25,684 nt of DNA, taken from UBA1535 sp002323775 (GTDB lineage Bacteria > Bacillota > Clostridia > Tissierellales > Sedimentibacteraceae). The stretch is taken from the NCBI GenBank assembly GCA_031993545.1, contig DAMAHZ010000045.1, positions 1-25,684 on the forward strand. The letters run 5' to 3'. A program made the position numbers and the translations under genes. The notes below the pieces were generated by a model, which saw only the letters and a list, made by a program, of their open reading frames with translations, ran no database searches and was not told the DNA's origin. Of this stretch, positions 1 through 7,897 are shown in pieces (position 1 is the first letter of the stretch; the number at the start of each line of letters is the position of its first letter).

Positions 1-2
1 AA

Positions 3-1883
3 TCGTGGTTTCAAGAATTGTTTAGTGGAGCTAAAAAGGCTAAAGCTAAGCCAAAATCAAAGCCGAGACCAAAACCAAAGCAAAAATCAAAGCCGAGACC
101 AAAACCAAAGCAAAAACAAAAACCAAAACAAAAACCAAGACCATCAGGTGGTGCTTCAAAGAAAAATATAAATATGAAAATTTTAATACCTGCTATACTT
201 GCACCTATAGTTATAGTAGCTGGGGTTTTTGTATTTATGTTTTTTAAAGGCAAAATATCAAATCCAAATGATGATATTGTAAAAGCGTTTAAGGCTACTC
301 TTGTGCAAATTGAAAAGCACGCAGAAAAAACAAAGCAAATGCCTGATTTCTCAATAAATAAAGCTATTGATTCATCTTCGGATAAAGATACAGAAACTAA
401 AATTTTTGAAAAAGAACGATACTTAAAAATTAAAAATGCTAAAGGTGGCCTATTAAACGAAAATATTTTAGGAAGCTTAAAAGGGCTATCTGTAAGATTA
501 AACGAAAAGCAGGATGTTAAGGGCGATTTATTTAACACTAGGCTGACCTTTGCAAATGATAAAAATGAGGAAGTTCTTGCAGAGATATCCTCATCTCCAG
601 AGCTAGTGACCTTGAAATTACCAAACCTATATCATAGCGATTTAGGTATGAATTTTAGACAAGAGGAAGATAAAAAAACGGATGATAAAACCGATGATAC
701 GACAGAAGTTTTAACTATAAATACATCTTATTATGATGAAGTAACACAGCTTCTTGAATTATTAAAAAATGGTGAAAGCTCATTTTCCATTTTTAAAGAT
801 TCTATAAAAGAAAAATCGGGTACTTTTGTAAATGATATTATAAAAAATGCTGAATTCACTTTGATTAGCGAAAATGAGCAATCAAAGGAAAAAGAGTATA
901 GCACGATATTGGAAAATGAAGTGCTATTGGAATCTATTAAAGCATTTTTAACTCAAATTAAAGATGATGATTTTAATAAAAAAATTCAATTGCTTCTTTC
1001 GTATTTTACAAATGGAGAAAACTTAAAATTATCGGAATTTATTACTATGGGAAGTGTCGATACGCTTATTGCCAGCGTAGATAATACTATACAAGCCTTG
1101 ACACCTAAGGAGCCAGAGAATGTAGAGTCAGAAAAAGCAAAGGAGTCCGGAATAACTGTAGGAGAAATAGCTAGGGATACAGCGAATAAAGTAGCTAAGA
1201 AGCCTACAGATGAGCCAGCAAAAGATTCATCAGTTGTTGTTCCAAAAGAAACTGAAATTAAGCTTGTTACTAATGAAAATCAAACTATAAGAAGTATAAG
1301 CTTTGATATAGTAATTGACGGGGTTTTAGTATCTACAAAAATTGACATAGAGGAATTAGAAAATACGCTAAATTTAAAAACAAATATAAAAATGTCAAAG
1401 GACGAAAGCCATTTGACTTTAGATATATTATCATTGACTGAAGAATTAAGTGCAGATGAAATTAAAAGGGGAAATACTATAAGCCTAACCACGTTTTTAG
1501 ATGATAAAATTGTATTTGATAGCTATGATACATATAATTCAAAAACAAATATCTATAATAGCAAAGTGGATATTTCTGTAAATGATAAATCGGGAGAATT
1601 TTTAGTTGATTATGACTTGTCCGGAAAGTATAAGGAAGAAAATGACTCTAAAAAATTAGATATAGATAGCTTGAAAATAGATATGAATGATGGTTTATAT
1701 AAATTTAATTTTGAATTTACCGGACATATACTAAAACGCAGTGCTAACTCTATGGATACAGTAAATTCTAATAATGTAATTTTTATAGACAATATGTCTA
1801 ATCAAGAAACGGACAAGATCAAAGAGGAAATTGGCAAAAATTGGAAAGAATTTTTAGAAAGATTTAGAAATAGAAAATGGTAA
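3..1883 (+). CDS. Lys/Pro-rich single-pass membrane protein of unknown function, 5' end missing
   Basis: I do not recognise the family. The frame is open from base 3 to the window edge. A TTG at 18 would give 621 residues but has no ribosome binding site, so the gene most likely begins upstream of the window. Counting from that TTG, residues 5-42 are almost entirely Lys, Pro, Arg and Gln and include a perfect 10-residue tandem repeat. Residues 55-76 form one membrane segment (ILIPAILAPIVIVAGVFVF). The remaining 540 residues are hydrophilic, rich in Lys, Glu, Asp and Ser, and probably extracellular because the basic tail should stay in the cytoplasm. The next gene starts 17 bp downstream and encodes a zinc-ribbon protein, so the two are probably co-transcribed. 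In related clostridial proteins an N-terminal zinc ribbon often precedes such a linker and membrane segment, so the missing 5' end may encode one; that is inference. Confidence 0.75.
   Translation, partial: SWFQELFSGAKKAKAKPKSKPRPKPKQKSKPRPKPKQKQKPKQKPRPSGGASKKNINMKILIPAILAPIVIVAGVFVFMFFKGKISNPNDDIVKAFKATLVQIEKHAEKTKQMPDFSINKAIDSSSDKDTETKIFEKERYLKIKNAKGGLLNENILGSLKGLSVRLNEKQDVKGDLFNTRLTFANDKNEEVLAEISSSPELVTLKLPNLYHSDLGMNFRQEEDKKTDDKTDDTTEVLTINTSYYDEVTQLLELLKNGESSFSIFKDSIKEKSGTFVNDIIKNAEFTLISENEQSKEKEYSTILENEVLLESIKAFLTQIKDDDFNKKIQLLLSYFTNGENLKLSEFITMGSVDTLIASVDNTIQALTPKEPENVESEKAKESGITVGEIARDTANKVAKKPTDEPAKDSSVVVPKETEIKLVTNENQTIRSISFDIVIDGVLVSTKIDIEELENTLNLKTNIKMSKDESHLTLDILSLTEELSADEIKRGNTISLTTFLDDKIVFDSYDTYNSKTNIYNSKVDISVNDKSGEFLVDYDLSGKYKEENDSKKLDIDSLKIDMNDGLYKFNFEFTGHILKRSANSMDTVNSNNVIFIDNMSNQETDKIKEEIGKNWKEFLERFRNRKW
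53..112 (+). repeat. Two perfect 30-bp tandem repeats in coding sequence
   Basis: Bases 53-82 and 83-112 are identical 30-bp units, in frame, each encoding KSKPRPKPKQ. Degenerate Lys-Pro-Gln continuation follows to about base 145. Such a repeat can gain or lose units by slippage and so vary the length of the basic linker without a frameshift. Confidence 0.9.
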
Positions 1884-1899
1884 ATAGGAGGTAGGAATA

Positions 1900-2397
1900 A
1901 TGAGTTTATTTAATAAGAAGGGTAAGGGAGCTACTCAAAATTTGCAAGGCAATAAAGGGGCTAAGAGTGGGAGTGAAGAAGCAAAATTACAAGAGAAGAT
2001 GACTCAAGAAAGATTTGAAATAAGCGAAGCTATTAAGGAAATCGGTAAAATTTATTACGAATCCTATAGAAACAATTCTCATGATAAATTAGTTCCAATT
2101 TGCAACATGATTGATGAATCATATAGGGTTATAGGGGTATGTGAAAAACAAATTTTGCTTTTGAAGGGAATACAAATATGTCCAAATTGTAAGGCAACTC
2201 TTGATTTAGAGTCTGTATTTTGCAATAAATGTGGAACTAAGCTTGATGCAGTGGAAGAAATTAATCTGACAAATGAAAACGAATCTACTCAAAAAAGCGC
2301 TACTGTTGAGCTTGTTAAGTGTCATGAATGTGGTAGTGCTATGCCAAGTGATATTGCATTTTGTACGAACTGCGGTGTAAAAATGAAATCTGTATAA
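1900..2397 (+). CDS. Small protein with two C-terminal zinc ribbons
   Basis: This 165-residue soluble protein has a Lys/Gly-rich start, a predicted helical middle (residues about 25-90), and two four-cysteine zinc ribbons. The first uses C94, C97, C108 and C111 (CPNC...CNKC) and the second C141, C144, C155 and C158 (CHEC...CTNC). Each should bind one Zn ion. The ATG at 1900 is preceded by a strong AGGAGGT at 1886-1892. The gene lies 17 bp after the membrane protein gene and ends at a hairpin terminator, so the two look like an operon end. Zinc ribbons of this type mediate protein or nucleic acid contacts, and no enzymatic motif is visible. Its role is unknown; it may be a cytosolic partner of the upstream membrane protein. 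Confidence 0.85.
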   Translation: MSLFNKKGKGATQNLQGNKGAKSGSEEAKLQEKMTQERFEISEAIKEIGKIYYESYRNNSHDKLVPICNMIDESYRVIGVCEKQILLLKGIQICPNCKATLDLESVFCNKCGTKLDAVEEINLTNENESTQKSATVELVKCHECGSAMPSDIAFCTNCGVKMKSV

Positions 2398-2423
2398 ATT
2401 TTGTTATATGATTAATAATTATT

Positions 2424-2454
2424 AAGAGGAGGATTTTGCTCCTCTTATTCTTGT
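2424..2454 (+). terminator. Rho-independent terminator after the zinc-ribbon gene
   Basis: Arms AAGAGGAG (2424-2431) and CTCCTCTT (2439-2446) surround a 7-nt loop and are followed by a modest T-rich stretch. It closes the operon ending at 2397. Confidence 0.7.
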
Positions 2455-2518
2455 ATAAAATAAAAAAGGATAGGCATAAGGCGAATAACTGTAGTACTTG
2501 TGCGATAGGTCGTAAGGC

Positions 2519-3259
2519 ATGTATATATTAAAGGAAAATGAAAAAATTGAAGATTTGCAATGTAAAGGTTTAAAAATTATACAAAATAAAAAATGGTTCT
2601 GCTTTGGTATGGATGCTGTGCTTTTAGCAAATTATTGTGAGCTAAAGAAAGGCTCCAAGGTTGTTGATTTAGGTACAGGAACTGGTATAATCCCTCTTTT
2701 GCTGTATGCTAAAAAAAATATTTCCTTGGCAATAGGTGTAGAAATTCAGACAGAGGTTGCTGATATGGCAAATAGGACAGTAAAGCTCAACAATCTTGAC
2801 GAGTATATAAAAATATTAAATATTGACTTAAAAGAAATAACCAATCATTTAGAGCCTCACTCGTTTGATGCTGTGATTTCAAATCCACCATATAAATTAT
2901 ATAATAGTGGACTTCAAAATCCTTCAGACCAAAAGGCTATTTCAAGGCATGAAATAATGTGCAATCTTGAAGATGTTGTTGAAAATGCGTCTAAGCTTTT
3001 GAAGCAATATGGCAAATTTTATTTGGTGCATAGACCAGATAGGCTTGTGGATATCATGTGTATTCTTAGAAAATACAGATTAGAGCCAAAGCATATAAGG
3101 TTTGTTCATCCTCGTGTTAATGATAAGCCTAACTTAGTGCTGATACAAGCTTCTAAAAATGGCAACAAGGAATTGAAATTTGCTCCGCCTTTGTATGTGT
3201 ATAATGAGCAAGGTGAGTTTAATGAAGAAATACACACTATTTATAATTCGGAAGAATAA
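2519..3259 (+). CDS. tRNA1(Val) (adenine(37)-N6)-methyltransferase-like protein (TrmN6/YabB family)
   Basis: This is a SAM-dependent methyltransferase of 246 residues, the usual length for the YabB/TrmN6 family, which N6-methylates A37 in tRNA1(Val) in Escherichia coli. The SAM-binding motif I is VVDLGTGTGIIP (residues 48-59), and the amino-methylase motif IV is NPPY (122-125), which fits adenine N6 chemistry. The family hallmark near the N-terminus (LKIIQ...FCFGMDAVLLANY, residues 18-39) is present. The ATG at 2519 has only a weak upstream AAGG, but the N-terminal family motif begins soon after, so the start is reasonable. It is a single-gene unit flanked by terminators. A few members of this family modify substrates other than tRNA, so the precise target is inferred. 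Confidence 0.88.
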   Translation: MYILKENEKIEDLQCKGLKIIQNKKWFCFGMDAVLLANYCELKKGSKVVDLGTGTGIIPLLLYAKKNISLAIGVEIQTEVADMANRTVKLNNLDEYIKILNIDLKEITNHLEPHSFDAVISNPPYKLYNSGLQNPSDQKAISRHEIMCNLEDVVENASKLLKQYGKFYLVHRPDRLVDIMCILRKYRLEPKHIRFVHPRVNDKPNLVLIQASKNGNKELKFAPPLYVYNEQGEFNEEIHTIYNSEE

Positions 3260-3263
3260 AAAA

Positions 3264-3288
3264 AGTGAACTGCGTTCACTCTTTTTTT
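3264..3288. terminator. Bidirectional terminator between convergent genes
   Basis: AGTGAAC (3264-3270) pairs with GTTCACT (3274-3280) around a 3-nt loop. A-rich sequence lies on the left and seven T residues (3282-3288) on the right. It sits between the ends of the methyltransferase gene (+) and the DHHW gene (-) and can serve both. Confidence 0.88.
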
Positions 3289-4255
3289 ATTTCAACATTG
3301 AACTTCTATTTATAACTCCGGAGCTATACAAAAATAATACATCTTGATTGTCAAATTTTATAAAATCATTAAGCAAACTGCTTGACATATATCTTGTGTC
3401 TATTAGTGTTATTTTTTTGTATTCACTGATTAATAGCGGAGCTAAGCTGCTCGCATATGAATCTCTAAATATTACAAGTTCCTTGTCACTATTGGCTGCT
3501 GAGTTTGTAATTGTTAAAAAAGTGCTTGCTCCAGATAAGAATATATCATATGGAATGTCTGTATTTAGACGACTTACATCATAAACCTTATTGAACTCTT
3601 TATTTTGATGATTATCTACAATAGCATTTGAAATATGCTCATTTATCAAATATTTAAGTTCTTCGGAGTAATTTTTATCGTCAATGTATTTAGAATACAT
3701 TCCTTTAAAACCTTTAAAGGATTTTACTTCAAAGCTGTCAGCATCAATTTTAAATCCTAGCCTTTCGCAGATTCTGTTTGCTATAGCTACTATATTTTCT
3801 TGCTTCCAGTGATTGTCTGATTTGAAGTAATCATCTAAGCTAAGCAAATCCTCTAAAGCAATGTTCTCTATGCCATCTGTGTTTTGACTTAAAATTTCTA
3901 ACAGTTTGTTATAATCAATATTGTCATATCCGGATAATTTATCATAATAGCTTTTATCTGGGATAATAGCGTAAAAAACTCTGTTTTTATCTGTCATGTA
4001 TGTTGTTTGGAGCATTTTCATATACTCTGCTGCTCTTATAACAGATTTTTCATTTAGTGGATAGAATGATTTGAAATAGTGGTGATTAACGGCATATATT
4101 TTTTCTTCATTCATTTCAAGATTGCCTAATGATTTATCAGTTTTAAATTTTGTGGATTTATTATTAAATAAATTAAAAAGCATTGTAAAAACTGCTATTA
4201 AAATTATTACAGATGAAATAAGCAATAATATTAATTTTTTATTATAATTTTTCAT
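3287..4255 (-). CDS. DHHW/AlgJ-like SGNH-type surface protein
   Basis: This 322-residue protein has an N-terminal membrane anchor (residues 8-30) and an extracytoplasmic domain resembling the DHHW family, which is related to the SGNH-type acetyltransferases AlgJ and AlgX. The blocks visible are FYAIIPDKSYY (94-104), the Asp-x-His-Trp motif as SDNHW (D147, H149, W150) and the serine block VIFRDSYASS (S266). In AlgX-type enzymes the Asp, the His and a Ser form the active site, so the catalytic residues appear kept even though the second residue of DHHW is Asn. The ATG has a GGAGG 13 nt upstream, a longer spacing than usual. It is transcribed divergently from the two-component genes. An O-antigen ligase-like gene lies 2.3 kb away, so a role in decorating a surface polymer is plausible but inferred. 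Confidence 0.75.
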   Translation of the reverse strand: MKNYNKKLILLLISSVIILIAVFTMLFNLFNNKSTKFKTDKSLGNLEMNEEKIYAVNHHYFKSFYPLNEKSVIRAAEYMKMLQTTYMTDKNRVFYAIIPDKSYYDKLSGYDNIDYNKLLEILSQNTDGIENIALEDLLSLDDYFKSDNHWKQENIVAIANRICERLGFKIDADSFEVKSFKGFKGMYSKYIDDKNYSEELKYLINEHISNAIVDNHQNKEFNKVYDVSRLNTDIPYDIFLSGASTFLTITNSAANSDKELVIFRDSYASSLAPLLISEYKKITLIDTRYMSSSLLNDFIKFDNQDVLFLYSSGVINRSSMLK

Positions 4256-4302
4256 TTTGGATATTATACCTCCATAACTAACTTTTTGCTAAAACGTAAA
4301 AC

Positions 4303-4314
4303 CTTAATATTAAG
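4303..4314. repeat. 12-bp perfect palindrome CTTAATATTAAG
   Basis: This palindrome lies in the 262-bp divergent intergenic region between the DHHW gene and the response regulator gene. It contains the TTAAG core that recurs in the nearby direct repeat, so it may be another binding site for the same regulator. That link is inference. Confidence 0.35.
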
Positions 4315-4341
4315 ACGAAATAATACAAAATTTGTTCCCTG

Positions 4342-4364
4342 CACTAATTTCTATAAAATTAGTG
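4342..4364. repeat. Perfect 9-bp inverted repeat in divergent intergenic region
   Basis: CACTAATTT (4342-4350) and AAATTAGTG (4356-4364) flank a 5-nt spacer. No T-tract follows, so it looks more like an operator for a dimeric regulator than a terminator. It could act on either divergent gene. Confidence 0.45.
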
Positions 4365-4398
4365 TTAATACAATAAAATACTTGATGTTTTTTGAAAA

Positions 4399-4430
4399 TT
4401 AAGCGATAATTAAGAAAAGAATACTATAAT
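4399..4430 (+). promoter_or_regulatory. Putative promoter of the two-component operon with a direct-repeat regulator box
   Basis: TTAAG occurs at 4399-4403 and again at 4410-4414, exactly 11 bp apart, followed by AAAAG and then TATAAT at 4425-4430. The position expected for a -35 element (4402-4407) reads AGCGAT, far from consensus, and is covered by the repeats. OmpR-family regulators typically bind 11-bp-spaced direct repeats and activate promoters with poor -35 elements, so this may be an autoregulatory site. A very similar box occurs at 11590. Confidence 0.5.
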
Positions 4431-4517
4431 TATGTATAAGAATAAAGCTTGAGTGAAATTAAAAATAATGAAAGGAAAGCACCGAGCAAATTTACAAATA
4501 TTTTATAAAATTGGTGC

Positions 4518-5201
4518 ATGGATAAAATAATGAGAGTTTTAATTGTTGAAGATGAGGTTAAGATAACGCAGGCTTTAAGATTTTTGTTCTCTAAACAGAA
4601 AATTGACTTAGATATTGCTAATGATGGAGAAGAAGGAATGCTTTTGTCTAAAAAAGATATTTATGATGTAATTATATTGGACATAATGCTTCCTGGGGTA
4701 AATGGAATAGAAATACTTAAAAATATAAGAAAATCCGGCAGTAATACTCCTGTTATAATGCTTACTGCAAAGGATACTATAGACGATAGAGTGTTTGGAC
4801 TAGAAACAGGAGCAGATGACTATTTAGTTAAGCCCTTTGCTACAAAGGAACTGATAGCCAGAGTCAAGGCTTTGGCACGCAGAAAGTCTACAGACTTTAT
4901 AGGGGAGATTTACGAGTTTGAGGATGTAAAGTATGATGTTAAAAACTATATGCTTTATGTAAATAATATAGAATATAAAATACCTCTAAAGGAAGCTATG
5001 CTCATGGAAATGCTTATAAAGAAACCAAAGCAGGTATTTACTAGGGAGCAGATTATAGACAGAATTTGGGGGCTTGAATCGGACGTTTTAGAAAGTAATA
5101 TTGAGATATATGTGCATCATCTAAGAAGAAGGCTTGAAAATACAAATGCTAAGATAGAAACAGTTCGTGGCGTGGGATATATGCTTAATAATTCTAAATA
5201 A
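4518..5201 (+). CDS. OmpR-family response regulator
   Basis: A 227-residue two-component regulator. The receiver domain (residues about 6-120) has the acidic pair E11-D12, the phospho-acceptor D55 in ILDIMLPG, T83 in IMLTAK and K105 in LVKPF. The C-terminal winged-helix DNA-binding domain (about 128-225) contains the usual IWG...LRRRLE...ETVRGVGYML blocks. An ATG at 4530 (MRVLIVEDE) is closer to the normal start of such proteins; neither ATG has a good ribosome binding site. The partner sensor kinase follows after 44 bp. The upstream direct repeat suggests autoregulation. The signal and regulon are unknown from sequence; the ABC exporter at 11695 carries a matching upstream box. Confidence 0.93.
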   Translation: MDKIMRVLIVEDEVKITQALRFLFSKQKIDLDIANDGEEGMLLSKKDIYDVIILDIMLPGVNGIEILKNIRKSGSNTPVIMLTAKDTIDDRVFGLETGADDYLVKPFATKELIARVKALARRKSTDFIGEIYEFEDVKYDVKNYMLYVNNIEYKIPLKEAMLMEMLIKKPKQVFTREQIIDRIWGLESDVLESNIEIYVHHLRRRLENTNAKIETVRGVGYMLNNSK

Positions 5202-5245
5202 AGTTATTAAAATAAAAACATTATAGGACAGAGGGTAGATTAATC

Positions 5246-6523
5246 ATGTTTAAAAGACTTCATATAAAACTTACCTGCTATATGGGGATTATCTTGACAA
5301 TTTTTATGGTATTTATTACAATGGGAATTTATTTCTTTACTAAATATGTCTATGAGGATCAGACTCGTAAAATTATGGCAAATGAAGCGTTTAAGATTCA
5401 AGTATATAATAGAGATCCTGTAGATTTAGCAGATTTATTTAAAAATAGAATCTATCCAAAGCTAGAGGATAGAATATTTACCTTTGGGAAAGAGGCTTTG
5501 AACTCTAATTATGTTTCATATGATAAGGATATGAACATTCTGCATATTAAAAGCAGTGATTCAAAGCTTTCAAAAGCTATTGTAGATTTAGCTATGAAAT
5601 CATTATATGAAAAAAAAGACAGCTACGAAAAGAGAAAGATTGGCGGAGTAGGATATAGAATTTACACAAAATATGTAGGGACACTTGATGATCCTAAGGT
5701 TATACAGGTTTATGAGGATAGTTCCGGCGAAAATTATTTTTGGTCGTTTTTAACAACAGTGCTTTGGCTTGTTGGTGTTATAGGCATTTTAACGCTTTTG
5801 ACACTCAGCTATGTTTTTACCGGAAAGGCATTAAGACCAGTAAAAGAAACGTGGAAGAAGCAAAAGGAATTTATAGCCGATGCTTCCCACGAGCTTAGAA
5901 CTCCTTTGACTGTTATACAGACAAATCTTGATGTTATGATGACTGACACAGAGGGTACAATTGAAGAAAATGAGATGTGGCTTGATAACGCATATTCAGA
6001 AACAAAGGTAATGGCAAATATGATTGATCAGTTGCTTACGCTTGCAAAGATAGATGCAAATGAAAACAACCTTGATATAATGGAATTATCATTATCAGAA
6101 ATCGTAGAGAATGTATGTGACAACATGCAAATAATGGCAAAAAATAAAAATATTGAAATGCTGACAAATATAGAAGAAAATGTTATAATAAAAGGCGATT
6201 ATGATAAAATTAGGAGACTTGTGGTTATTTTAATTGATAATGCTATAAAATATACTCAAGCAGGCAATGTTAGCATAAATCTTTATACAGATAGAAGATA
6301 CAAGATTTTATCTGTTGCAGATACTGGAATTGGAATTTGTGAAGAAGATAAAGCAAGGATTTTTGATAGATTTTATAGAAGTGATAAGGCAAGAAACAGA
6401 AAATTTGGCGGAACTGGATTAGGACTTAGCATTGCAAAATGGATAGCACAGTCACATAGAGCCAGTATAGATGTTGAAAGTAAAATCGGAGAGGGGAGTA
6501 CATTTACAGTTAAATTTATTTAA
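5246..6523 (+). CDS. Membrane sensor histidine kinase, partner of the upstream regulator
   Basis: This 425-residue kinase has two membrane segments (about 10-32 and 166-190) bracketing an extracytoplasmic sensor domain of some 130 residues. A short linker without a clear HAMP domain follows, then the HisKA domain with H215 in DASHELRTPL. The ATPase domain has the N box DNAIKYT (N332), the G1 box DTGIGI (359-364) and the G2 box GGTGLGLSIAK (388-398). All catalytic elements are present. The ATG at 5246 is preceded by GAGGG. It lies 44 bp after the response regulator gene, and an O-antigen ligase-like gene begins 38 bp after it, so a common transcript of three genes is likely. The sensor domain matches no ligand-binding family I know. 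Confidence 0.93.
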   Translation: MFKRLHIKLTCYMGIILTIFMVFITMGIYFFTKYVYEDQTRKIMANEAFKIQVYNRDPVDLADLFKNRIYPKLEDRIFTFGKEALNSNYVSYDKDMNILHIKSSDSKLSKAIVDLAMKSLYEKKDSYEKRKIGGVGYRIYTKYVGTLDDPKVIQVYEDSSGENYFWSFLTTVLWLVGVIGILTLLTLSYVFTGKALRPVKETWKKQKEFIADASHELRTPLTVIQTNLDVMMTDTEGTIEENEMWLDNAYSETKVMANMIDQLLTLAKIDANENNLDIMELSLSEIVENVCDNMQIMAKNKNIEMLTNIEENVIIKGDYDKIRRLVVILIDNAIKYTQAGNVSINLYTDRRYKILSVADTGIGICEEDKARIFDRFYRSDKARNRKFGGTGLGLSIAKWIAQSHRASIDVESKIGEGSTFTVKFI

Positions 6524-6561
6524 TGCTGTATTTGTACTATAAGAAAGGGATATAAATTAAA

Positions 6562-7773
6562 ATGAGTGAGGAGAAAAATTATACAATATATATTTTAATA
6601 GTTCTTTCTATTTTATTTATACCACTTGCTTACTTTTACGCTATATATTTGCTTTTAAGAGATTTGATAAGTAAAAATTACAAAGTGACAAGATATTTGA
6701 AAAGTAATAAATATTTACTTTTTATATCTATATCTGTTTTAATATCAATAATATTTTCAAAATATATACAGATATCATCATTCTTCGGAGTGATGATATT
6801 TGCGTGTATTGGAACAATTTCTTATGTAGCAGCTAACTTTGGAACAGAGCGTATAAGCGGTAGGACTAATTCAATTTGCTATGACTATAATCTTAACAAG
6901 CTCTTAACAATCGTTTATATTGCAACATTAATATCCTATTTTATAGGTGTTTTTCAGATGATAGACCCTGTATATGTCATGCCAAAAAAATGGGTTGACA
7001 TGAACGAATATAACTTAAAAAAGCGGATGTTTTCAAGCTTTTTAAATCCAAATGTCTTTGGATTTTACATAAATATCATCATTGTAACAATATGTACACG
7101 ATTCAATATGTATAAAAGTGAAAAACTAGAAAATAATAAATTTAAAATCCTTGAAAAAGTAACATTTATAATTTCTATAATCTGTTTATTTTTTACATTT
7201 TCGAGAGCAAGCTGGGTATCCTTGGTTTCAGCACTTTTTTTAATTGGAGTTGTATTTGATAAAAAGTATATTTGGTTTTCAATCTTTATATTTATTTGTA
7301 TTTTTGGAGCTGATGCGCTTTTAGGAATCAATAGAGCAGATGTAACAAAGCTAAGTGAAGACAGCTCTTTATCGTATAGGATAGAATTGTGGAAAACAAG
7401 CCTTAAAATAATTAAAGATAATTTAGTTACCGGCATAGGCTTTGGAACTTTTTACAAATATACAGGCTTGTACAGTGATGTCATAAAAAAATATATAGAA
7501 CATTGTCATAATATATATTTGCAAATCCTGATGGATTCAGGGCTCGTTGGATTTACAGTGTTTTTGACTACATTGTATTCATCAGTAAAAAAGCTTTTGA
7601 AGGAGTATTTTTCAGATAAATATAATAAATTTTCTATTTTTCTAATCTTGCTTTTAAGCATGACCTTAATCCATGGACTTGTAGATTCAGTTAGTTTGAC
7701 TCCGCAAATAATGATGATACTGTCGTTGATAGCAGGGATATCTTTAGCAAGAAATAAAAAACAAAAAAATTAA
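6562..7773 (+). CDS. O-antigen ligase/polymerase-like polytopic membrane protein
   Basis: This 403-residue protein is mostly hydrophobic, with roughly ten to eleven membrane segments. The segment TGIGFGTFYKYTG, followed by a large outer loop and EHCHNIYLQILMDSGLVGF (H314, H316, N317), is the signature region of the Wzy/WaaL ligase family. These enzymes transfer or polymerise undecaprenyl-linked glycans outside the membrane. In a Gram-positive cell the product could be an exopolysaccharide, capsule or glycosylated wall polymer. An AAAGGGA sequence lies upstream of the ATG. No glycosyltransferase or flippase genes are nearby, so this is a stand-alone member rather than part of a polysaccharide locus. 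Its place just behind a two-component system suggests regulated surface modification; that is inference. Confidence 0.8.
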   Translation: MSEEKNYTIYILIVLSILFIPLAYFYAIYLLLRDLISKNYKVTRYLKSNKYLLFISISVLISIIFSKYIQISSFFGVMIFACIGTISYVAANFGTERISGRTNSICYDYNLNKLLTIVYIATLISYFIGVFQMIDPVYVMPKKWVDMNEYNLKKRMFSSFLNPNVFGFYINIIIVTICTRFNMYKSEKLENNKFKILEKVTFIISIICLFFTFSRASWVSLVSALFLIGVVFDKKYIWFSIFIFICIFGADALLGINRADVTKLSEDSSLSYRIELWKTSLKIIKDNLVTGIGFGTFYKYTGLYSDVIKKYIEHCHNIYLQILMDSGLVGFTVFLTTLYSSVKKLLKEYFSDKYNKFSIFLILLLSMTLIHGLVDSVSLTPQIMMILSLIAGISLARNKKQKN

Positions 7774-7784
7774 TAATTATTTTC

Positions 7785-7813
7785 TTGAAAATATTGCCGA
7801 AACATGATAAATT
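7785..7813 (+). promoter_or_regulatory. Possible promoter of the helical-repeat membrane protein gene
   Basis: TTGAAA (7785-7790) and TAAATT (7808-7813) are separated by 17 bp. The -10 element is weak. A short inverted repeat, GGAAA and TTTCC at 7834-7846, lies between it and the gene at 7898. Confidence 0.35.
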
Positions 7814-7897
7814 ATGAAAAGGAAGATAAGTTTGGAAATATTTTCCTAGATAGAAGCAAAATTAACATAAAATATAATATTGATGGGAGGGATATAA

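Noticed and set aside
10..540. Long minus-strand frame rich in Phe/Gly opposite the Lys/Pro-rich gene
   Set aside because: It is the antisense shadow of the repeat-rich coding sequence, with no ribosome binding site or recognisable domain.
2468..2518. Imperfect direct repeat GATAGGCATAAGGC / GATAGGTCGTAAGGC before the methyltransferase gene
   Set aside because: Two short imperfect copies 36 bp apart are weak evidence for function, and the second one overlaps the ribosome binding region.
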